Positions 19,054 through 22,662 of a stretch of DNA of 22,662 nucleotides are shown here, piece after piece. The stretch covers positions 1 to 22,662 of the forward strand of contig NW_014012999.1 in the NCBI RefSeq assembly GCF_000611645.1. Direction: 5' to 3'. Source of the stretch: Monoraphidium neglectum (lineage: Eukaryota; Chlorophyta; Chlorophyceae; Sphaeropleales; Selenastraceae). Made by a program: the position numbers and the translations under genes. Every line of letters starts with the position of its first letter. Positions within the stretch are counted from its first letter, which is position 1. The notes under the pieces were generated by a model. The model was given only the letters and a program-made list of their open reading frames with translations, was not told the origin of the DNA and made no database searches.

Positions 19054-21416
19054 TCTGGCCGTGCTGCTGCTGGGTGTGCAGGGCACGGGCTGCTGCGACA
19101 ATTGCACAGCTGCAACTGGGCCGCCAGAGGTTCCGTTGCAAGGTTCTGTGTTGGCTGCATACGGCAAATGCGGTCACAAGACACGAAGACGGTGAAACCC
19201 CTAGCACTACTCTAGGGCTGAATCGACGCCATAGGTCTCCACCGCATGCCAGTGGGGCGCAGAGCGGCGCAGCATGGCACAGTCGCAGACCCTTTTCTCG
19301 CTGCGCATGCCCGGCTTTTGCGCATGCGCAGAGCCCTGCTTAACCACAGCAAACCGCTGTTCATCTGTCCTTGAATAAACCAACCCTTCCCAACGCTCTA
19401 GGCGGCCGGATCAACAGCGCTGAAAGCAAACCCCTGGTACCCCCTTCTGTCACCCCTCCCCCCTTCTGTTCACGCGGGCGGCCAATGGTGATCACCTGCA
19501 TGCCGCTCGCGCGGCGTTGTGAAGGCCGAACATCTGTTTTGACCGGCAGTTGTGGTGCGCATGCACTCCTGCACAGCTTGGTGTCCACACCAACCCTGTG
19601 ACAGTGACTCTGAGGGCTGCAACAGCAACAACCTTTCTTAGGGCCCAACGCACCCGCTCTGCAGCACTGCTATACATCGCGAGACTGTGCGATTTGCACA
19701 CCCTCCAAGCATACCACTGCCATCAGCCTTTCCATGGACGCAGGGACCTTGTCCTCGGCCGGGGGGGCCCTCACAACCAGCGCTCCAAGCCCAAATTGCC
19801 TATCAGTCGTGAGCTTGTGGAATCTGAAGCCCCACGTATGGCCAAGCTGCGCCCTCAAACCACGGCCCATGAACATCGCAGCACCTGGTTGCAGACGGAA
19901 CAACCACCCACCCTTTATTGCCCCAACTGGAAAGAGGATTGCACTGCCTCGTATCGCGTCGATTACCTGTGATGTTTCAGGCGGCTACCTGGCTATGTGG
20001 GTCCTGCCTTTGTGGCCATTGACAGGCGACTGGCAGGCTGCCAGCTGTGTTGCGCTGGCTCCCCACTGGCAAATGTCCCCACATCCTGCACTCAAGCAAG
20101 CCCTGCAAACGACTGGAGTGCACGGGACTGTGATTGCCACACGTCGATGCGCAGCCGTTGCGCAACCGGTGGCACTTACGGGCCTTGCAAACATGCTGCT
20201 GTGACTTGAAGTGCGGCAGATTGGGTTCGCTGTTGGTTTAAAGCTAGCGTTCAGGAGTGAATCTCGCTTTTGACGCACAAGTTGATCACAGCGCATGCGT
20301 GCGTGGGCCAAACCGACTGGATCCACGCGAATTGACTTTTGACTGGAGTCTCATGAACTGCTGGCCCCCCAAGATGGGCACGGGCAGCAGCCAGGCGCCG
20401 ATTGGCTGCCATGAGTACTACGCGCTTTGACACCACCTGGAGGTGTGATTGTTGCGTGCCCCATCACGTGCGCCTCGGGGCCCATGAATAAATGCCGCAT
20501 CTCCTTGGCACCATACGCATGTATTGTGTCCCATCACACAGGCGCACGAGCAGCAACAGCAGCGGTGTGTCCTTTACTCCTTGCTTGCTGAGAGGCCTTT
20601 GCCGGCGGCCGGCATTGCCTGGAGAAAACGTCACATGCTTCAATGCGCCTGGCGCCCGTGGCTCTCCTTTATTGCACTTTCTTGCGACCAAACATGCATG
20701 TGGCTTCAGCCTCGCTGCAGCCCACTGACAAATACACACGGCTGCCAGTTTTAATCTGTCCTGGAACTGTTTGCAAAAGTGCTCACTTCGCCTGTAATGC
20801 ATCCGTGCTGCAGTGCTAGCCACCAATGGCAGCTGCGCAGCGCAGTTGACATGCAAGAAGCAGCCTTACACGTGTATCTGTCAGCAGGGCAAGACCTGAT
20901 AGTGTAGGTTGCACTAAAGCCCTGAACACCACGGTGTTCCCGTAACAGGTAAGCAGATGCTGCCCGTGTTGCCTGTTTGAGACGACTTCACGCTCTGGAG
21001 CTTTCAAGGTGGATGTGCCAGATATGCATTCTGATGTGTGCACCTATCCCGTGCGGGGATGCAACGTAGATTTAGCACCATAAAGCTACCAATAATGTGT
21101 GCATTACTGTATGTCCTTCAAGCCTTGAAAAATGCAAAAGACGACCACGTTTACGCTCGTGCTTGCTCACCCCAAGGGTTCAGTGTTGAGGAGCTACGGG
21201 ACTCAAACCTTGGAACAGAGTTACTGACAATGCGATTGCACCCTGCCCCCTATAAATCCTGTACTCTGACAGGTTTGCAAGCTTTTTCTTGTCACACATG
21301 ATTGTGCAGGCGGTTTGCAACTGGCGGCAATCTAGTGCCTTCTCAACCTGCTGCTGTGAACCCAGCAGATTGGGTTGCTTGGCTGTGACAAGGTTCATTT
21401 CTATCTGTTCAGGAAT
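19054..21416. other. 3' flank of the PKD gene, no convincing gene
   Basis: The stretch presumably begins with the 3' untranslated region. The expected algal TGTAA signal first appears at 20793-20797, far downstream; an AATAAA lies at 19374-19379. Two short open stretches have coding-like composition: around 19734-19800 (SMDAGTLSSAGGALTTSAPSPN) and 19997-20209 (Cys-rich, with CDCHTSMRSRC). I could not chain them into a gene. No RNA gene was seen. Confidence 0.45.
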
Positions 21417-22662
21417 ACGAGCGCACCCAGGTTGGGAGATAAAGCAAGTGCACCAGCACCTAGTCATGTATGTGGCTTTTGCTGCCAATTCCGGCAGGAT
21501 TGGCATCATATGGCAGCCGAATTATGGTGGCACCAACTTCCATTCCGCTCGCATGGCAGACCAGGCAGCTGGGAATAATGCATGTACAAAACGTGTACTT
21601 TTCGCAATCTCACCTTCCCTTTCACCTTTGACGCAGACCTGCAGGGACAACAGTGTGGCAGCCGGTGCAAGATTCGCGAGTGCCTGATCGCGCTTTGTCA
21701 TCAAGAACAGCGACCGGCGCGGTGCCTGCGATGGCGCTGTGAGCACTGAATATGGCGCAAGGATCAGCTGCAGCCTTTGCAGCCCCAGGTGCTTCAGGAG
21801 CACCAGCAGCGGCGCTTTTGGCGGCATCGATCGCCGTCACAGCCTGGGGCGGTTCCGTCACCAGGGGCGTCATGCTTCCCACCACTCCCTCGGTGACATC
21901 CACCGGCGCCGAACGAGGCGGCGGCCGCTCATGTGCAGGGCTGGCCACTTCTGCACGGCTCTCCTGCACTTGGAGCCGGACGCGCAAGCAAGACTGTTGA
22001 CAAACTATTGTATAAACGGGATCACGGGCCACCGCGTCGGGTGTCACTTGGACCGCGAACAAGGCTCCTGGTCACTGCCGGAGATGTGTGTTCCTGTGGA
22101 CCGACGTACAAGCGCGGCCACTCAATGCGATGGCATTAGCAATGCAACATTCTCGCTGATATAGCTTGCCGAATCGCTTCTAGTCTGCCAGCTTTTGGCC
22201 CTGAAACCCAGCACACTCGGGTGTGGCAGCCTCCCCGGCACAGCGCTCAGGCGAGTTAGCACGACACAACGTACGCGGCATTGCTCAGACTTGTTTTCAC
22301 CAGTGTTGCCATCGACCGAGTGCTTAGTGACTGACTCTTGTGCTGGTGACAAAACAGCTGTCTGAGCCTCCAGGCAGTCCTGTCCCGGCGCCCGAAGCGT
22401 GCAGCTCTACAATGGTGAGCATGCCTTGCACTGGCAAGTAGAGGTGCCACCCCAGCAGCCCGCAGCCGCCACCCCCGCATGGCTGGACCGCCAGCTCGCA
22501 ACGCTCCCGCAGAGCTGCCCATGCGTGTAGTAGCAGCTGGAGAGGTCGCAGCTGGGCGCTGACAACGACGAGCTTGCAAGGGTGCAAAGGGTATTATTCA
22601 GCATGGCTTGAAGGGGCACATGATGTGCAGGCAGTGTTCGATGTGTCCTACCTACCCACCCA
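21417..22662 (+). repeat. 5'-flank repeat block, copy 2 (runs to the window end)
   Basis: This is the diverged second copy of the block at 2757-4119, in the same orientation, offset 18,660 at its left end and 18,534 at the ATG|GTGAG site. Similarity continues to the last bases of the window (AAGGGGCACATG...GGCAGTG, then a C/T-rich tract like the one before the leader-intron acceptor of copy 1). The order of landmarks is unchanged. In copy 1 this sequence leads straight into the PKD gene. Confidence 0.75.
22412..22662 (+). other. Predicted start and leader intron of a second PKD-family gene (cut by window edge)
   Basis: ATG at 22412-22414 in the context ACAATGG is followed directly by the donor GTGAGC at 22415, matching 3878-3886 of the first gene. 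The downstream bases resemble the leader intron 3881-4146. The intron in the first gene is 266 bases, and 248 bases remain here, so an acceptor and signal-peptide exon would be expected some 20-40 bases past the edge. This is inference from the duplicated flank; no second-gene protein sequence is visible. Confidence 0.5.

Noticed and set aside
18561..19184. 207-codon minus-strand frame
   Set aside because: Shadow of the last exon of the PKD gene, whose plus-strand frame continues in phase from upstream exons and carries the Cys clusters.

Overview
The window looks like nuclear DNA of a green alga (Chlorophyta, most likely Chlorophyceae; species not determinable). The reasons are GC-rich sequence, dense short introns with GTGAGC/GTGCGT-type donors and C/T-rich acceptors, long CA/TG tracts, and a eukaryotic membrane-protein gene beside a very large multi-exon secreted-protein gene. 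Nothing looks bacterial: no operons, no Shine-Dalgarno-led genes, no CRISPR. All exon models come from hand splicing, using reading-frame continuity and family resemblance.

Layout. 1-1277 (+) holds the last three exons of a CLPTM1-family transmembrane protein. 1278-2756 is an intergenic stretch with no convincing gene, although a 413-codon frame stays open on the minus strand. 2757-4119 is a sequence block that recurs, diverged and in the same orientation, at 21417-22662. 3878-19053 (+) is one gene of about 43 exons, which I could chain in frame from start to stop (about 1,600 residues). It comprises a signal peptide, a unique N-terminal region, about nine PKD-like (immunoglobulin-fold) domains alternating between two types, and a unique Cys-rich, acidic C-terminal region. 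19054-21416 is mostly unexplained 3' flank.

The repeats are nested. Inside the big gene a block of about 2.4 kb carrying seven exons is tandemly duplicated with its introns (10805-13204 and 13205 to about 15430). The two copies have identical exon lengths and about 92% identical protein by hand count. Around the gene, the 5' flank, including an ATG placed directly before a splice donor, reappears at the right end of the window. I infer that a second paralog begins there and runs off the edge, so the window shows the first member of a tandem family with a spacing of about 18.6 kb.

The most interesting content is therefore a secreted, expanding multi-PKD protein family, plausibly of the extracellular matrix or cell surface. 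Its function is not shown by the sequence.
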